A stretch of DNA of 64,000 bases from Aestuariivita boseongensis (GCF_001262635.1 NZ_JXYH01000003.1:1-64000); one strand, 5' to 3'; shown: positions 8,592 to 17,123, numbered from the stretch's first letter. Translations and numbers: made by a program. The notes: a model not told the origin generated them from the letters alone.

Positions 8592-9278
8592 TCAATCGCG
8601 CGGGGCGGACCAGCTGCCCGGCAGGTCCGAGGGGCGCGCGCGGGGCGGGGCCTTGATCTGGCTAAGCAGCCATCCCGGCCCGGCGAACATCTTGGACAGG
8701 ATCGGCGATTTGCGCACCGTGGCCTTGGCCTTTTCGATTTGCATCACGTCATCAATGCGCCGGTCCAGGAAGTCCCATGTGGCGTGATGATCAAGCGAAT
8801 CGTCCCCCAGCCAGAACAGCACAGTCGAGGTATAGACCCCCGACAGCGTCGCGCGTTTGGTGTACCAGTTGAAATCTTCAGAGGTGTCGCCCAGCGCGGT
8901 CCAAATCGCGTCGCAGGTGCCCCAGACCAGCCTCGCCCCTTCGGCCGCGTTATGTGGCAATGAAAACAACGTGGTGCCGCGCCGTACGGCTTCCTTGTCA
9001 TCGACCGCTTCCAGCCGGAACCGCACGGCCGCCGCGATCTTATCGCGGAAGCGCAGAGTGCTGAGGTCTTCTGTTTCAAGGCGCTCCAGCATCATCGCAT
9101 CGCCGCGTTTGTGGTAGGCCACGGCCAGATCAAACGCCCCGCGTGGACACGCAGCGCGGGCGGCGGTCATGTCGGCACCGATATCGGACACCGCGGCGCG
9201 AAAGGCCGCATCCGACCAGCCGTCAAAGGGCACATGCATCAGGGCGGCATCCAAAAGTTGCGCTTTGAGGTCGGTCAT
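8592..9278 (-). CDS. coq9: COQ9 family ubiquinone biosynthesis protein
   Basis: COQ9 is a lipid-binding TetR-like helical protein that presents ubiquinone intermediates to the COQ7/UbiF-type hydroxylase at the membrane. Motifs seen: an N-terminal three-helix bundle (LLDAALMHVPFDGWSDAAFRAAVSDIG), the hallmark TKRATLSGVYTSTVLFWLGDDS (about residues 140-161), and WDFLDRRIDDVMQIEKAK. 228 residues is normal. ATG 9278 with GGAG seven bases upstream is preferred over a TTG four codons earlier. It is the first gene of a run with the two quinone oxidoreductases and diverges from rpsU. Confidence 0.93.
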   Translation of the reverse strand: MTDLKAQLLDAALMHVPFDGWSDAAFRAAVSDIGADMTAARAACPRGAFDLAVAYHKRGDAMMLERLETEDLSTLRFRDKIAAAVRFRLEAVDDKEAVRRGTTLFSLPHNAAEGARLVWGTCDAIWTALGDTSEDFNWYTKRATLSGVYTSTVLFWLGDDSLDHHATWDFLDRRIDDVMQIEKAKATVRKSPILSKMFAGPGWLLSQIKAPPRARPSDLPGSWSAPRD

Positions 9279-9391
9279 ATCAGGCTCCAATTTCTGCGAG
9301 GGCTCATACTAGACAAGTTAGGAGCGCTTTGCTATACGGCCACTTCCTGCAAATCCTTGCAACTTCAATCTAGAAAGGTGGTGACAACCAC

Positions 9392-9598
9392 ATGCAGGTT
9401 AGTGTTCGCGACAACAATGTCGATCAGGCGCTTCGTGCCCTGAAGAAAAAGCTGCAGCGCGAAGGCGTGTTCCGTGAAATGAAGCTCAAGCAACATTTCG
9501 AAAAACCGTCCGAGAAGAAAGCGCGCGAGAAAGCTGAAGCGATCCGACGTGCCCGCAAGCTGGCACGCAAAAAAGCGCAACGCGAAGGTTTGCTCTAA
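9392..9598 (+). CDS. rpsU: 30S ribosomal protein S21
   Basis: S21 (bS21) of the small ribosomal subunit, 68 residues, very basic. Typical sequence [33 protein letters not shown] then a Lys/Arg-rich helix ([21 protein letters not shown]). The ATG at 9392 is preceded by AAAGGTGGTG, a strong ribosome binding site. A clean intrinsic terminator follows 35 bases after the stop, so the gene is monocistronic. Confidence 0.97.
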   Translation: MQVSVRDNNVDQALRALKKKLQREGVFREMKLKQHFEKPSEKKAREKAEAIRRARKLARKKAQREGLL

Positions 9599-9634
9599 GC
9601 AGTTTTCCCGGCATTGCCGACACGAAATTGAACG

Positions 9635-9667
9635 ACCCCCGAGGCACCGCCCACGGGGGTTTTTCTT
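9635..9667 (+). terminator. Intrinsic terminator of rpsU
   Basis: Stem ACCCCCG (9635-9641) / CGGGGGT (9654-9660) with an inner GGC/GCC pairing, followed by TTTTTCTTT. It sits directly downstream of rpsU. Confidence 0.9.
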
Positions 9668-9940
9668 TGGGAGTGGTCGTTTTGTGCCACCTTGGCACCG
9701 CGTTTTGATCGTTTTGTGCCCCTCTCGGCCGGGCTTTTCCTCGCCCTGAGCGGGCGCATCGCCCACGACTTGCAGCGATGACGTAAGACACTTCTCCTGC
9801 AGAACCGAATTGGCTGACCCATCTGTGGCGCGCGGGTCCGATCAAGTGACCTTCGGCAAGTCAGGCGCAGAGGCCATTAGACATCTGGTGGCAACGCCTC
9901 TAACACTTTCTCAACCGTAGCGAGTTTTGAGGCACATCCC
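9668..9940. other. Intergenic stretch with no recognised gene
   Basis: Beyond the rpsU terminator I see no convincing coding frame or RNA. The only notable element is GAGG at 9929-9932, which is the likely ribosome binding site for the TTG start at 9941. Confidence 0.6.
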
Positions 9941-10306
9941 TTGGCGACCGAAAGTACTGCAGCACACGCATCCCCGTCCTGGTTCGTGGCCCCCGGAGAG
10001 GGGGATTTTCTGGCCTGGTTCACGCTGGCCCTGATCTGTCTGGCGATCTACGGCGTTGTCACACTTTATGCCGCATTTGACCGGTGGGCCGAACATCAGG
10101 CCAAGGGCACGCCGCTGGCCAAGACGATCCCCACGATGCTGACCATTGCGCTGCTCTACGAGATCTTTCCGCTGGGACATTTCAATATCCTGTTGCCGAT
10201 CAGTGCGATCCTGATTGCGCTGATGGCCGATTGGTCACGCTTTAATCTGGGCAAACAGGACCAGGCCCGCCAAGCCGCCGACGCGGAGGCGCAAGAGAAT
10301 GCTTGA
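9941..10306 (+). CDS. Small membrane protein paired with an HlyD-family gene
   Basis: I do not recognise the family with certainty. The 121-residue product has two or three membrane helices (about residues 24-46, 68-84 and 86-96) and a hydrophilic C-terminal tail. There is no ATG in the N-terminal part; a TTG start at 9941 has GAGG eight bases upstream. The stop overlaps the start of the next gene by eight bases (ATGCTTGA), which indicates translational coupling. The layout, a short DUF3302-like membrane protein followed by an HlyD-type protein, resembles the Escherichia coli yibI-yibH and yiaW-yiaV pairs (family knowledge; the similarity here is architectural only). Confidence 0.7.
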   Translation: MATESTAAHASPSWFVAPGEGDFLAWFTLALICLAIYGVVTLYAAFDRWAEHQAKGTPLAKTIPTMLTIALLYEIFPLGHFNILLPISAILIALMADWSRFNLGKQDQARQAADAEAQENA

Positions 10307-11459
10307 GCTTCTGGTTACCTCCTTTCCGGTCATCATCCGCTATTTCCAACTGAAACGCCGGGGAGAGGCGATGACGGTGTGGAACATGCGCACCGCTGTT
10401 CTGATTTGGGCCATCTTGGCGTTCTTCCTGTTTCTGGTGATTTTCTATTTCCACCCGAAATCCTATTCGGGCCTGCTGCCGTTCCGCACGGTATCGGTGG
10501 TGGCGCAGACCACCGGCCCGGTGACGAGCATTGCAGTGCAAAACGGTCAGCGTGTGGCCGAAGGTGATCTGCTGTTCAAGATCGAAGACAGCACCCAAAA
10601 AGCTGCCCTGAGGCAGGCCGAGACGGAATTTGACCGGATCGCCGCCGAAGAGTCCAAAGCGCGAGAGATGCTGACTGTGTCGCAAGCCAGCGTGGCGGAG
10701 GTGAACGCGACGCTGGACAAGCTGCGCGTTGATCTGGCGAACGCGCAAACACTGGTCGAACGGAACGTGGGCACGCAAGACGCCGTGCGGGAGCTTGAAG
10801 CGGCCGTTGCAGCGGCGGAGGCGGAGTTGGTCGCGGCCCAGGCGCAGGTGGAACTGGCGCAGACAGATATTTCCGAGACCATTCCCGCGCAGGTCGCACT
10901 GGACAAGACCGAAGTGCGCTCTTTTGCCAACGGCGTCGTCACGCAGATGGCGATGAGCGAGGGCAGCCCGGCCTCGACCCTGATCCTGAGCCCGGCGATG
11001 GTGATTATTCCCGACCGTCCCGAAGGTGTGCCGATCCGGATCACCGCCGGGTTTTCGCAGGTCGCACGATCAACACTGTACGAAGGGATGCCTGCCGAGA
11101 TTGCCTGTGACAGCAATTTCGGCCTGTCGTTCCGCAATGCGATATTGCCCGCCAAGGTCGCCCTGGTGCAGCCTGCGGTGGCAGCGGGTCAAGTTGTCCC
11201 GGGAGGACGTCTGCTTGAGCCCAACAACTCGCTGCAGCGCGGATCGCTGTTGGTGTATTTCGAACTGCTGCACCCCGAACATGAGGCCATGATGCTGGAT
11301 GGGAGCGGATGCATCGTGCAGACCTATGCCACCAATCGTCCTGGCATTGTGGGCCACATCATTGCGGCAACGGGCGTGGTGAAGGCCGCCGGTCTGCGGT
11401 TGAAGGTCTGGGGTGGTCTGATCTCGGGCGTGGGGCTGGCGGGCGGCGGTGGCCACTGA
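10299..11459 (+). CDS. HlyD/EmrA-type membrane fusion protein
   Basis: Periplasmic adaptor protein of 386 residues. An N-terminal membrane anchor (about residues 29-49) is followed by a lipoyl-like half motif TGPVTSIAVQNGQRVAEGDLLFKIED, a long alpha-helical hairpin rich in Ala/Glu/Gln (about 95-190, coiled coil), the second lipoyl half VRSFANGVVTQMAMSEGSPAS, and a beta-barrel domain. A glycine-rich C-terminus (GGLISGVGLAGGGGH) follows a final hydrophobic stretch. No ABC or MFS partner and no outer membrane channel is next to it; the only partner is the overlapping small membrane protein. It therefore looks like the YibH/YiaV type, whose substrate is not known. Confidence 0.85.
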   Translation: MLELLVTSFPVIIRYFQLKRRGEAMTVWNMRTAVLIWAILAFFLFLVIFYFHPKSYSGLLPFRTVSVVAQTTGPVTSIAVQNGQRVAEGDLLFKIEDSTQKAALRQAETEFDRIAAEESKAREMLTVSQASVAEVNATLDKLRVDLANAQTLVERNVGTQDAVRELEAAVAAAEAELVAAQAQVELAQTDISETIPAQVALDKTEVRSFANGVVTQMAMSEGSPASTLILSPAMVIIPDRPEGVPIRITAGFSQVARSTLYEGMPAEIACDSNFGLSFRNAILPAKVALVQPAVAAGQVVPGGRLLEPNNSLQRGSLLVYFELLHPEHEAMMLDGSGCIVQTYATNRPGIVGHIIAATGVVKAAGLRLKVWGGLISGVGLAGGGGH

Positions 11460-11562
11460 TCGCTGAAGTCTCGATTATCTGCCTGAACGGCTCGGATTTC
11501 TACACATCGGGGGTGCAGCGCCTATGTTTGCACCCAAGCCCAAATGCACAAAGGAACGCAGG

Positions 11563-12435
11563 ATGAGCGATACATACACCCCCCCGAAGGTCTGGACCTG
11601 GGAGCAAGGCAGCGGCGGGCGCTTTGCCAATATCAACCGCCCCATAGCAGGCGCGACCAGCGAAAAGGATCTGGAGGTGGGCAAGCACCCTCTGCAGCTT
11701 TATTCGCTGGCGACGCCCAACGGGGTGAAGGTGACCGTCATGCTGGAAGAGCTGTTGGCACTGGGGCACGAAGGCGCGGAGTACGACGCCTGGCTGATCA
11801 ATATTGGTGAGGGCGATCAGTTCACATCCGGGTTTGTCAGTGCGAACCCCAACTCCAAGATCCCCGCGCTGATGGATCATTCGACCACGCCGCCCACGCG
11901 GGTCTTTGAGAGCGGGTCGATCCTTTTGTACCTGGCCGAGAAGTTCGGGGAGTTCCTGCCCACAGATCATGTGGCGCGGACCGAATGCATGAACTGGCTG
12001 TTCTGGCAGATGGGCAGCGCGCCGTATCTGGGCGGCGGGTTCGGCCATTTCTATGCCTATGCGCCCGAGAAGTGGGAATATCCGATCAACCGCTTTGCGA
12101 TGGAAACCAAGCGCCAGCTCGATGTGCTGGACCGGCATCTGGCCGAGAACAAGATGATGGCCGGGGACGAATATTCCATCGCCGATATGGCGATCTGGGC
12201 CTGGTATGGGCAGCTGGTTCTGGGCCGCTTGTACGACGCGGCAGAGTTTCTGGACGTCACCAGCTATGAAAACGTGATGCGCTGGGCCAAAGAGATTGAC
12301 GCACGGCCGGCAGTCAGCCGGGGCCGGATGGTCAATCGCGCCTTCGGAGAGTTGCACACGCAGCTGCGCGAACGCCATGACGCGTCGGATTTCGAAACGA
12401 AAACGCAAGACAAGCTGGAAGCCGAAGAGGGCTGA
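11563..12435 (+). CDS. yghU: Glutathione S-transferase-like disulfide reductase YghU
   Basis: Close to Escherichia coli YghU along the whole length: KVWTWEQGSGGRFANINRP at the N-terminus, VGKHPLQLYSLATPNGVKVTVMLEELL (thioredoxin fold with the GSH-binding Asn region), NPNSKIPALMDH, VFESGSILLYLAEKFG, the GGGFGHFYAYAP loop, and the C-terminal helical domain with GDEYSIADMAIWAWYGQLVLG. YghU binds two glutathiones and reduces disulfides such as 2-hydroxyethyl disulfide. ATG 11563 (MSDTYTPP) is chosen because it aligns with the family start and has AAGGAACGCAGG upstream. A strong terminator follows. Confidence 0.95.
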   Translation: MSDTYTPPKVWTWEQGSGGRFANINRPIAGATSEKDLEVGKHPLQLYSLATPNGVKVTVMLEELLALGHEGAEYDAWLINIGEGDQFTSGFVSANPNSKIPALMDHSTTPPTRVFESGSILLYLAEKFGEFLPTDHVARTECMNWLFWQMGSAPYLGGGFGHFYAYAPEKWEYPINRFAMETKRQLDVLDRHLAENKMMAGDEYSIADMAIWAWYGQLVLGRLYDAAEFLDVTSYENVMRWAKEIDARPAVSRGRMVNRAFGELHTQLRERHDASDFETKTQDKLEAEEG

Positions 12436-12464
12436 AATCACACCCGGAAGTGGCTGGAACCGGT

Positions 12465-12498
12465 TGCGCCCGCATCATTTTGCGGGCGCATTTTTTTC
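12465..12498 (+). terminator. Intrinsic terminator of yghU
   Basis: Perfect 10-bp stem TGCGCCCGCA (12465-12474) / TGCGGGCGCA (12481-12490), 6-base loop, followed by seven T residues. Confidence 0.93.
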
Positions 12499-12553
12499 TT
12501 CGTCAAATTCGTACATCTATATATGATGTTTTTACCATGATAGGGAGGAAGTC

Positions 12554-13009
12554 ATGTTTAAATACATCGTTGGGCTCGCCTTTGCGGCTCTGGTTGCCAT
12601 GTCGGGCACGCTGAGCGCAGCTGAAACTGAGCGTTATGGCAAGCAGAAGGTGGTCTATCACATCAATTACGATGGCGGCCCGGAATCCAAGAAATACAAG
12701 GGCGCAATGCGCAACATCCAGAACCACATCAATGCGGTGGGCGCGGAGAATATGGACATCAAGGTCGTTCTGCACGGCAACGGGCTGGGCGTTCTGATGT
12801 CGGCAAAAGAAGACGATGCGCTGCAGACGGCGATTGGATCGCTGAAATCTCAGGCGGTCAGCTTCCACGTGTGCAACAACACGCTGAAAGGCCGCAAGAT
12901 CAGCTATGAGAACGATCTGTACGACACCTGAGAAGAAGACATCGTGCCGTCAGGCGTGGCCGAACTGTCCCGGTTGCAGCAGATGGGCTATACCTACATC
13001 AAGCCGTAA
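12554..13009 (+). pseudogene. Exported DsrE-family protein with in-frame UGA
   Basis: A DsrE/DsrF-like protein with a signal peptide (MFKYIVGLAFAALVAMSGTLSA) and the family core KVVYHINYDGG, RNIQNHINAVG, DIKVVLHGNGLGVL and VSFHVCNNTLKGRKI with a conserved cysteine. The frame stops at TGA 12929-12931 after 125 residues, but the same frame continues for 25 more codons, reading EEDIVPSGVAELSRLQQMG then YTYIKP and TAA at 13007-13009. That continuation is the expected C-terminus of the family, so the TGA is a nonsense change, a sequence error, or a read-through codon. If translation stops there, the protein lacks its last beta-strand. ATG 12554 has AGGGAGGAAG upstream. A terminator follows the second stop, not the first, which supports the longer gene as the original one. 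Confidence 0.75.
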
Positions 13010-13033
13010 AACGGTTTCAGACAGGGATTGCAG

Positions 13034-13055
13034 GGGGCGCTTTGGCGCCCCTTTT
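13034..13055 (+). terminator. Intrinsic terminator after the DsrE-family gene
   Basis: Stem GGGGCGC (13034-13040) / GCGCCCC (13045-13051), loop TTTG, followed by TTTT. It lies 25 bases after the TAA at 13007-13009. Confidence 0.88.
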
Positions 13056-13060
13056 GCTGT

Positions 13061-14650
13061 TCAGGCGCGCGCATCCTCCAGGATCATGTAGGAGGCTTTT
13101 TCCGCGATCATGATGGTGGGGGAATTGGTGTTGCCACTGGTGATCGACGGCATGACGCTGGCATCCACCACCCGCAGACCGCCCAAGCCCCGGAACTGCA
13201 GGCGTTCATTGACCGGGGCCTGATCGTCCTGCCCCATGCGCACTGTGCAGGTGGGGTGGAAGATCGTGGTGCCGATGTCGCCCGCGGCTTTGACCAGATC
13301 CTCTTCGGCGTCACCGATGGAACCGGGGCGGAGTTCTTCCGGGGCGTATCGCTGCATCGGGGCTTGCGCCATGATGGCACGCGCCTGCCGGATGGCGGCG
13401 GCAGCGACGCGTTTGTCACTCGGGTCGCTGAGGTAATTGGGGGCAATCACCGGGGCATCGTGGGGATTTTGCGAGCGGATCAGAACCTCACCGCGGCTTT
13501 GCGGGCGCAGGTTGCAGACGCTGGCGGTGATGGCAGGGAAGTCGTGCAAGGGCTCTCCGAACGCATCCAGTGACAGCGGTTGGACGTGGTATTGCAGATC
13601 GGGTGTGTCCACGTCCTGGGACGAGCGCGTGAAGGCCCCAAGCTGCGACGGAGCCATGGACATAGGGCCGCTCCGCGTGAATGCATATTCCGCGCCGATG
13701 CGCATCTTGCCCCAGAAAGAATTGGCGATTGTGTTCAGGGTCTTGGCATTACTGAGCCGCCAGGCGCAGCGCAGTTGCAGATGGTCTTGCAGGTTGCGGC
13801 CCACGGCTGGTTTGTCGAGCAGGACGTCGATGCCCAGCTTGCTGAGGTGGTCGGCAGGACCAATGCCGGAGAGTTGCAGGATCTGCGGGCTGCCGATGGC
13901 CCCTGCAGACAGGATGACCTCGCCCCCAGCATGGGCGGTTTTGCGGGTGCCGCCTTGATCATAGTCCACTCCGGTGACGCGGCCATTCTCCACGATCAGC
14001 CGGTGCACATGGGCGCGGGTTTCGACCTTGAGCCCCGGTGCCTTGGCCGTGCGCAGGAACGCCTTGGCGGTGTTCATCCGCCAGCCGCTGCGCTGGTTGA
14101 CGCGGTAGTAGCCGACGCCTTCGTTATTGCCAGTGTTGAAATCCGTGACCTTGGGAAGGCCCCAGCTTTCTGCCGCATCGGCCCAGTGATCCAAGAGATC
14201 CCAATGCAGGCGCTGGTTTTCCACACGCCATTCGCCACCCTCTCCGTGCATGTCGGAAGGGCCTTCGACATAATCTTCGGATTTCAGGAAATAGGGCAGC
14301 ACATCGTCCCAGCCCCAGCCGGTCAGACCCATCTGCCGCCAGCCGTCATAATCCGCCGCCTGCCCCCGGATATAAAGCATCCCATTGATCGAACTGCACC
14401 CGCCCAGAAGCTTGCCCCTTGGGTAGAGGAGCGACCGACCGTTCAACCCCGGCTCCGACGCGGTTTTGAACATCCAGTCGGTACGCGGATTGCCGATGCA
14501 ATAGAGATACCCCATCGGGATATGCACCCAATGATAGCTGTCCTTGCCACCCGCTTCGAGCAAGAGCACCTTGTGCCCCGCCTCCCCCAGCCGTTTGGCC
14601 AGAACGCAGCCTGCGCTGCCTGCGCCGATGATGATGTAATCCCAGGTCAT
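13061..14650 (-). CDS. GMC family FAD-dependent oxidoreductase (choline/alcohol dehydrogenase-like)
   Basis: Glucose-methanol-choline oxidoreductase of 529 residues. Features: the FAD dinucleotide fold DYIIIGAGSAGCVLAKRLGEAG (about residues 4-25), the GMC signature around YPRGKLLGGCSSINGMLYIRG, a second signature GGEVILSAGAIGSPQILQLSGIGP (about 243-266), and the catalytic region FHPTCTVRMG followed by SGNTNSPTIMIAEK with the His and Asn pair. Members oxidise choline, alkanols or polyethylene glycol; the sequence alone does not settle the substrate. Not linked to betaine genes here, so I do not call it betA. A second, related but distinct GMC enzyme lies at 17903-19525. Confidence 0.92.
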   Translation of the reverse strand: MTWDYIIIGAGSAGCVLAKRLGEAGHKVLLLEAGGKDSYHWVHIPMGYLYCIGNPRTDWMFKTASEPGLNGRSLLYPRGKLLGGCSSINGMLYIRGQAADYDGWRQMGLTGWGWDDVLPYFLKSEDYVEGPSDMHGEGGEWRVENQRLHWDLLDHWADAAESWGLPKVTDFNTGNNEGVGYYRVNQRSGWRMNTAKAFLRTAKAPGLKVETRAHVHRLIVENGRVTGVDYDQGGTRKTAHAGGEVILSAGAIGSPQILQLSGIGPADHLSKLGIDVLLDKPAVGRNLQDHLQLRCAWRLSNAKTLNTIANSFWGKMRIGAEYAFTRSGPMSMAPSQLGAFTRSSQDVDTPDLQYHVQPLSLDAFGEPLHDFPAITASVCNLRPQSRGEVLIRSQNPHDAPVIAPNYLSDPSDKRVAAAAIRQARAIMAQAPMQRYAPEELRPGSIGDAEEDLVKAAGDIGTTIFHPTCTVRMGQDDQAPVNERLQFRGLGGLRVVDASVMPSITSGNTNSPTIMIAEKASYMILEDARA

Positions 14651-14783
14651 TGTCGCCTCCCCCCTAGGACCGTTTCGCAGATTGGGCGCAGAGGCAAGAG
14701 GCGTGCCCGGATTTCAAACGGTGCGATCCGGGGCTGGTGCCGGTGTTTCGTATTTGGAGCAAGAAGAAGGGGCAGGACGGTGC

Positions 14784-15239
14784 CTAGACTGGCAAAGCGG
14801 TGGTTTTGAACACCGTGCGCAGAGCGAAGGAGGATTGCATTTGCGCGACCCCCGGCAGGCGGGAGAGGTGTTGGCGGTGGATGCGGGCGAAATCATCGGT
14901 GTTTTCGGCGACAACCTTCAGGATGTAATCCGCAGCGCCCGCCATCAGGTGGCATTCCAGCACATCAGGAATGCGCGCCACCGCCTTTTCGAAAGCGTCC
15001 AGCACCTCATCCGTCTGGCCCTGCAGGGTAATCTCCACAAAAACCGTTGTGGGCACGCGCATCTTGCGCGCATCCAGCAGCGCCACATAGGCCGAGATAT
15101 AGCCGTCGGTTTCCAGCCTTTGCACCCGCCTGTGGCAGGCCGAGGGTGAGAGATTGACCTGTTCGGACAGCTCGGCGTTGGACATGCGGCCGCTTTTCTG
15201 CAGCGCCCTGAGGATCCGGTGGTCGATATCATCCAACAT
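14784..15239 (-). CDS. Lrp/AsnC family regulator, probable regulator of ald
   Basis: A 151-residue Lrp/AsnC regulator. The N-terminal HTH is LDDIDHRILRALQKSGRMSNAELSEQVNLSPSACHRRVQRLE (about residues 2-43), followed by the RAM ligand-binding domain (VFVEITLQGQTDEVLDAFEKAVARIPDV, then CHLMAGAADYILKV). It is divergent from alanine dehydrogenase, the standard layout for AldR-like regulators that respond to alanine or branched amino acids. The shared promoter holds a clear palindrome (15268-15286). A second Lrp-type gene sits at 42195-42647. Confidence 0.93.
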   Translation of the reverse strand: MLDDIDHRILRALQKSGRMSNAELSEQVNLSPSACHRRVQRLETDGYISAYVALLDARKMRVPTTVFVEITLQGQTDEVLDAFEKAVARIPDVLECHLMAGAADYILKVVAENTDDFARIHRQHLSRLPGVAQMQSSFALRTVFKTTALPV

Positions 15240-15267
15240 GATTTGCGCACGTCCTTTGCGTAAAGGC

Positions 15268-15286
15268 GAAAATTCTTCGAATTTTC
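15268..15286. promoter_or_regulatory. Palindromic operator between lrp-type gene and ald
   Basis: Perfect inverted repeat GAAAATTC-TTC-GAATTTTC, AT-rich in a GC-rich background, placed between the divergent lrp-type gene and ald. Lrp-family proteins bind AT-rich dyads of this size, so it is a good candidate site. Confidence 0.6.
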
Positions 15287-15377
15287 TTCTGCATTATTCA
15301 ACCCGGGCAGGCCAGAATTTCAAGCACTTTGCTTGGGCCTTGCGGCAAACTGGGCCCAGCCAAGGAGGAGAGGCACA

Positions 15378-16496
15378 ATGAAAATCGGATGCCCTAAAGA
15401 GATCAAACCGCAGGAGTTCCGCGTGGGTCTGACCCCCAATGCCGCGCGCGAGGCGGTATCGCACGGTCATGAGGTGGTGGTCGAGACGGGCGCAGGCGCG
15501 GGAGCGGGGTTTGACGACACCGCGTACCAGGCTGCGGGCGCACAGATCATCGCCACTGCCGAAGAGGTGTTCGCCAGCGCCGACATGATCGTGAAGGTCA
15601 AGGAACCGCAACCCACCGAACGCAAGATGTTGCGCGAAGGTCAGCTTCTGTTCACCTACCTGCACCTGGCGCCGGACCCGGAGCAAACACGGGATCTTCT
15701 GGCTTCGGGCTGCACGGCGATTGCCTATGAAACGGTGACCGATGATCGGGGCGGGCTGCCGCTGCTGGCCCCGATGTCAGAGGTCGCCGGCAGGCTGGCC
15801 CCACAGGTGGGCGCCTGGACGCTGCAAAAGGCCAATGGCGGGCGCGGCGTGCTGATGGGCGGTGTACCCGGTGTGGGCCCGGCCCGCGTTCTGGTGATCG
15901 GCGGCGGCGTTGTAGGCACACATGCGGCGCGGATCGCGGCGGGTATGGGCGCGGATGTCACCGTGCTGGACCGGTCACTGCCACGGCTGCGCTATCTGGA
16001 CGATACCTTTGCCGGGGTATTCCGCACCGGTTATTCCTCGGCCGGGTTGCTGGCCGAACATCTGGAACAGGCTGATATGGTGATCGGCGCAGTGCTGATC
16101 CCCGGTGCCGAAGCACCCAAACTGGTCAGCCGTGCGCAGTTCACCGACATGAAACCCGGTGCGGCGCTGGTGGATGTGGCCATCGACCAAGGCGGCTGTT
16201 TCGAAACCTCGAAACCCACCACCCATGCCGACCCCATCTATGAGGTGGACGGCATCATGCATTACTGCGTGGCGAACATGCCCGGCGCTGTCGCGCGCAC
16301 ATCGACCATCGCTTTGGGCAATGCGACGATGCCCTTCATGCTGGCCCTGGCCGACAAGGGATGGCGACAGGCCTGCGAAGACGACCCGCACCTTCTGAAC
16401 GGGTTGAATGTGCATGCCGGCAAGCTGACCTATTATGCGGTTGGCAAAGCGCTGGGGATCGACGTAATGTCGCCCACTCTGGCGCTGAAAGCGTAA
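15378..16496 (+). CDS. ald: Alanine dehydrogenase
   Basis: NAD-dependent L-alanine dehydrogenase (alanine + NAD + water to pyruvate + ammonium + NADH). Motifs: MKIGCPKEIKPQEFRVGLTP at the start (substrate Arg), VVVETGAGAGAGFDD, MIVKVKEPQ with catalytic Lys, FTYLHLAPD with catalytic His, and the Rossmann glycine motif VLVIGGGVVGTHAARIAAGMGADVTVLD (about residues 170-198), then ARTSTIALGNATMP with the catalytic Asp replaced region typical for the family. 372 residues is normal. ATG 15378 has AAGGAGGAGAGG upstream. Divergent from its Lrp regulator. It could recycle the alanine produced by taurine:pyruvate aminotransferase encoded at 62354. Confidence 0.96.
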   Translation: MKIGCPKEIKPQEFRVGLTPNAAREAVSHGHEVVVETGAGAGAGFDDTAYQAAGAQIIATAEEVFASADMIVKVKEPQPTERKMLREGQLLFTYLHLAPDPEQTRDLLASGCTAIAYETVTDDRGGLPLLAPMSEVAGRLAPQVGAWTLQKANGGRGVLMGGVPGVGPARVLVIGGGVVGTHAARIAAGMGADVTVLDRSLPRLRYLDDTFAGVFRTGYSSAGLLAEHLEQADMVIGAVLIPGAEAPKLVSRAQFTDMKPGAALVDVAIDQGGCFETSKPTTHADPIYEVDGIMHYCVANMPGAVARTSTIALGNATMPFMLALADKGWRQACEDDPHLLNGLNVHAGKLTYYAVGKALGIDVMSPTLALKA

Positions 16497-16524
16497 GGGC
16501 CGGCCGCGCGGGCCGACCCATTTT
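16497..16524 (+). terminator. Hairpin between convergent ald and mscL
   Basis: GGGCCGGCC (16497-16505) / GGCCGACCC (16511-16519), one mismatch, 5-base loop, followed by ATTTTC. Probable weak terminator shared by the convergent genes. Confidence 0.5.
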
Positions 16525-16528
16525 CAGA

Positions 16529-16966
16529 TCAGGCGGCGCTTTGCTTTTGCAGGGCGTCGCGGATCTCTTGAAGCAGTTCGATCTCGGTCGGACCGGCGGG
16601 CGCTTCTTCTGCCACTTCTTCTTCCTTGCTCTCAGCCGCTTCCTTGATGCGGTTGACCATCTTGACCAGCATGAAGACCACCCAAGCAACGATCAGAAAG
16701 TTGATCACGGCCATAAGGAAATTGCCGATGGCAAAAACCGGTGCACCGGCCTCCTGCGCGGCCGCCAGCGACGCATAGCTTTTGCCGTTCAGCACATAGA
16801 ACCAACCGGAGAAATCAATCCCTCCGGTAAAGAGCGCGATGATGGGGTTGATCAGATCGCCCACAAGCGAGGTCACGATCGCGGTGAATGCTGCGCCGAT
16901 GATGATACCAACGGCCATGTCCATGACATTGCCCTTGGCGATGAAGTCCTTGAACTCTTGAATCAT
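16529..16966 (-). CDS. mscL: Large-conductance mechanosensitive channel MscL
   Basis: MscL forms a pentameric inner-membrane pore that opens on membrane tension during osmotic downshock. Seen: N-terminal amphipathic helix [44 protein letters not shown] (helix and TM1, about residues 1-44), a periplasmic loop with [14 protein letters not shown]2 (about 82-104, [24 protein letters not shown]), and a charged cytoplasmic helix ending in LLQEIRDAL. 145 residues is normal. Convergent with ald. Confidence 0.97.
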   Translation of the reverse strand: MIQEFKDFIAKGNVMDMAVGIIIGAAFTAIVTSLVGDLINPIIALFTGGIDFSGWFYVLNGKSYASLAAAQEAGAPVFAIGNFLMAVINFLIVAWVVFMLVKMVNRIKEAAESKEEEVAEEAPAGPTEIELLQEIRDALQKQSAA

Positions 16967-17123
16967 GCCAGTTCCCTTATCCTTGGCTACCGAAGTGCCG
17001 CGCCTTCTTGATGTGCGCAGCTACACAACGGTTAACATATCAGCGAACAGGTCAATCACTGTTTTTCTGTTTTGCTGCGCATAGGTAAGGGTTTGCCTGT
17101 TTGTTTTCTTAAGGACTGTCCAC

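Noticed and set aside
12929-12931. UGA reassigned to an amino acid in this genome
   Set aside because: TGA is used as a normal stop in many genes of the window, so a general code change is excluded.
13061-14650. Choline dehydrogenase betA
   Set aside because: Only family-level GMC motifs; no bet genes or choline transporter adjacent.
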